Source: Epilithonimonas arachidiradicis
Lineage (GTDB): Bacteria > Bacteroidota > Bacteroidia > Flavobacteriales > Weeksellaceae
Length of the DNA: 64,000 nt
Direction of reading: 5' to 3'
NCBI RefSeq assembly: GCF_003610695.1
Contig: NZ_RAQH01000007.1
Span: forward strand, 1-64,000
A program made the position numbers and the translations under genes. The notes under the pieces were generated by a model that was not told the origin of the DNA, ran no database searches, and worked only from the letters and a program-made list of their open reading frames with translations. This document shows, piece by piece, positions 62,661 through 64,000 of the stretch (position 1 is its first letter; each line of letters opens with the position of its first letter).

Positions 62661-63077
62661 TTATATAGTACTATTATTAAAAAAATTGGATCTCGCCTCA
62701 CTAAACTCATTGATATTATCGGCAATCCAAAACCAAAGAGGTGTTACCTGTACTAATAATCCTCTGCCTAATGTCGTGATTTCATATTCAACTCTCGGTG
62801 GCACTTCGGGATAAATATTTCTCGACACCAATCCGTCCCTTTCTAATTCGCGAAGGCATTTTGTCAACATTTTTTGACTGATGCCGTTAATATGATTCTG
62901 TAGATTTGAAAAACGCATTTTGCCATCTATTCCCAGAGCGTGTATGACAAAAAGTGACCATTTGTTACCAACGTGATTCAATACATCTCGTTTAAGTTCA
63001 TCCTGATCTTTATTCAAAACTTTACAAATGTCGTCCCAAGCTTTTACGATCTCTTCATCTGACATCAATCTTTCCAT
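62661..63077 (-). CDS. HxlR-family regulator
   Basis: A 138-residue winged-helix regulator: VLNHVGNKWSLFVIHALGIDGKMRFSNLQNHINGISQKMLTK is the family block, followed by LERDGLVSRNIYPEVPPRVEYEITTLG. No Cys suitable for the disulfide switch of some members is visible in the core. It faces away from the NmrA-like reductase gene with 272 bases between them; HxlR regulators often control an adjacent reductase, so it is the likely regulator. Confidence 0.93.
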   Translation of the reverse strand: MERLMSDEEIVKAWDDICKVLNKDQDELKRDVLNHVGNKWSLFVIHALGIDGKMRFSNLQNHINGISQKMLTKCLRELERDGLVSRNIYPEVPPRVEYEITTLGRGLLVQVTPLWFWIADNINEFSEARSNFFNNSTI

Positions 63078-63348
63078 ATTCTCTTATGTTTAAATAAAAT
63101 ATTTTGCTTAAAGATAAATGATTCTGATGAGAAAATTGAGAATAATGAGAATTTTAGAGACTATTATTATTTGAAAATTATTTGAAATTAATGTGGCTAT
63201 CAATCAAAATACTAACATATAGGTAACTAGCTGACATCATTGTACCTTATTGTTTTACAGGTTTTAACGGTTTAAATTTGTAGAAGAAAAAGGAAGTGAA
63301 TTGATCAGCAATGAACGAATTTCAATTCCAATACTTAATTTTTTTACA

Positions 63349-64000
63349 ATGAAAAATAAATCAATTTTAATTTTGGGCGCAGGCGAATTAGGAATGCCGG
63401 TGATCAGAAATATAGCAAAAAAGGCTAAAAGCTACCATAACGTTACAGTCACCGTACTGCTTAGAGAAACAACGATCAATTCTGAAGATCCTGATAAGAA
63501 AAGGAATGTCACAGAGATCCGGGAGTTAGGGGTGGAATTGCTTGCAGGCGACCTTTCCGCTTCCTCTGCTGAGCTTATCGATATTTTCAGAAATTACGAC
63601 GCTGTTGTTTCATGTACAGGTTATGGAACAGGCGCAGGAGGTTTTCAGCTGAAATTGGCCAATGCCGTACTGGATGCCGGTGTCAAAAGATACTTTCCCT
63701 GGCAGTTCGGCGTGGACTTTGAGGAAATAGGACGGGGAAGTGCGCAGGACCTTTTTGATGAGCAGCTTGATGTAAGAGAGCTTTTGAGATCGCAAAGTGC
63801 CACAAGATGGGTCATCATCTCCACAGGCATGTTCACCAGTTATCTTTTTGAACCTTTCTTCGGTATTTTAGATCTGGAAAATAAGTCGATCAATGCCATT
63901 GGCGGATGGGATACGGCAGTTACATTGACCACACCGGATGATATTGGCCGTCTTACCGCTGAGATCTTCTTTACAGAACCGCAGATAGAGAATGAGATTG
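63349..64000 (+). CDS. NmrA-like NAD(P)-dependent reductase, partial
   Basis: The first 217 codons of a gene cut by the window end. Rossmann start ILILGAGELGMPVIRNIA with the GxGxxG dinucleotide site at about residues 8-13, then SCTGYGTGAGGFQLKLANAVLDAGVKRYFPWQFGVDF, which resembles the isoflavone-reductase/NmrA group of aromatic alcohol or quinone reductases (PF05368/PF13460). ATG at 63349 fits the family start. Divergent from the HxlR gene. Confidence 0.88.
   Translation, partial: MKNKSILILGAGELGMPVIRNIAKKAKSYHNVTVTVLLRETTINSEDPDKKRNVTEIRELGVELLAGDLSASSAELIDIFRNYDAVVSCTGYGTGAGGFQLKLANAVLDAGVKRYFPWQFGVDFEEIGRGSAQDLFDEQLDVRELLRSQSATRWVIISTGMFTSYLFEPFFGILDLENKSINAIGGWDTAVTLTTPDDIGRLTAEIFFTEPQIENEI

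Noticed and set aside
1-64000. Complete tRNA, rRNA genes or a CRISPR array
   Set aside because: No cloverleaf with a TTCGAA T-loop, no rRNA signature and no regularly spaced repeats were found; only the 19-base tRNA-Ser-like end at 26172.

Overview
The window reads as chromosome of a Bacteroidota bacterium, most likely a flavobacterium of the Chryseobacterium/Epilithonimonas type. Supporting signs are AT-rich spacers, -7 boxes of the Bacteroidota form TANNTTTG, six proteins with C-terminal type IX secretion (T9SS) sorting domains, a TonB-dependent receptor and DUF5916/ELWxxDGT families. Taxonomy is inferred from gene content only. No tRNA, rRNA or CRISPR array was found.

Left part (1-26 kb) is mostly core genome: a PhoR/PhoB-like two-component pair, glnS, a DUF5916 protein, a five-gene operon of two GNATs, OsmC, a YjdI-like Fe-S protein and an FMN reductase, a NarL-type two-component pair, pheS, a YceI lipoprotein, an ABC ATPase, a probable small RNA (15575-15696), a YjdM/PhnA-like protein and gcvT. 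At 18.4-19.0 kb a LytS-type kinase and a PoxB-type enzyme are each reduced to a 3' end and meet head to head, as expected of a deletion scar. Three secreted proteins follow; two carry T9SS domains.

Middle part (26-41 kb) is accessory and decaying. It starts with 19 bp identical to a tRNA-Ser 3' end, followed by a stretch that recurs as a direct repeat at 39.65 kb, where it abuts a truncated dnaE-like fragment. Between and around lie a frameshifted DUF1016 (YhcG) nuclease, a GT14 enzyme, a cold-shock protein, a GC-richer MaoC/chaA/Crp group, two stand-alone receiver proteins, an operon of a tiny Lys-rich protein, a GH130 enzyme and a GT4 fusion, an AraC regulator, nonsense-mutated small genes, a broken second chaA and two DNA-binding proteins of mobile-element type. 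It looks like stacked remnants of integrative elements.

Right part (41-64 kb): a SrpA-like catalase with cytochrome b561, a LytS/LytTR pair, and a carbohydrate locus (LacI regulator with two operator-like palindromes, TonB receptor, GH100-like invertase, P-loop kinase, GPH/SLC45-like permease) that I read as a SusD-less sucrose or related disaccharide system. Then come a TPR-membrane-AraC regulator with a partner lacking the DNA-binding domain, a four-gene operon of T9SS-exported proteins ending in an M36 metallopeptidase, a serine-resolvase remnant, an HxlR regulator and a divergent NmrA-like reductase running off the window.
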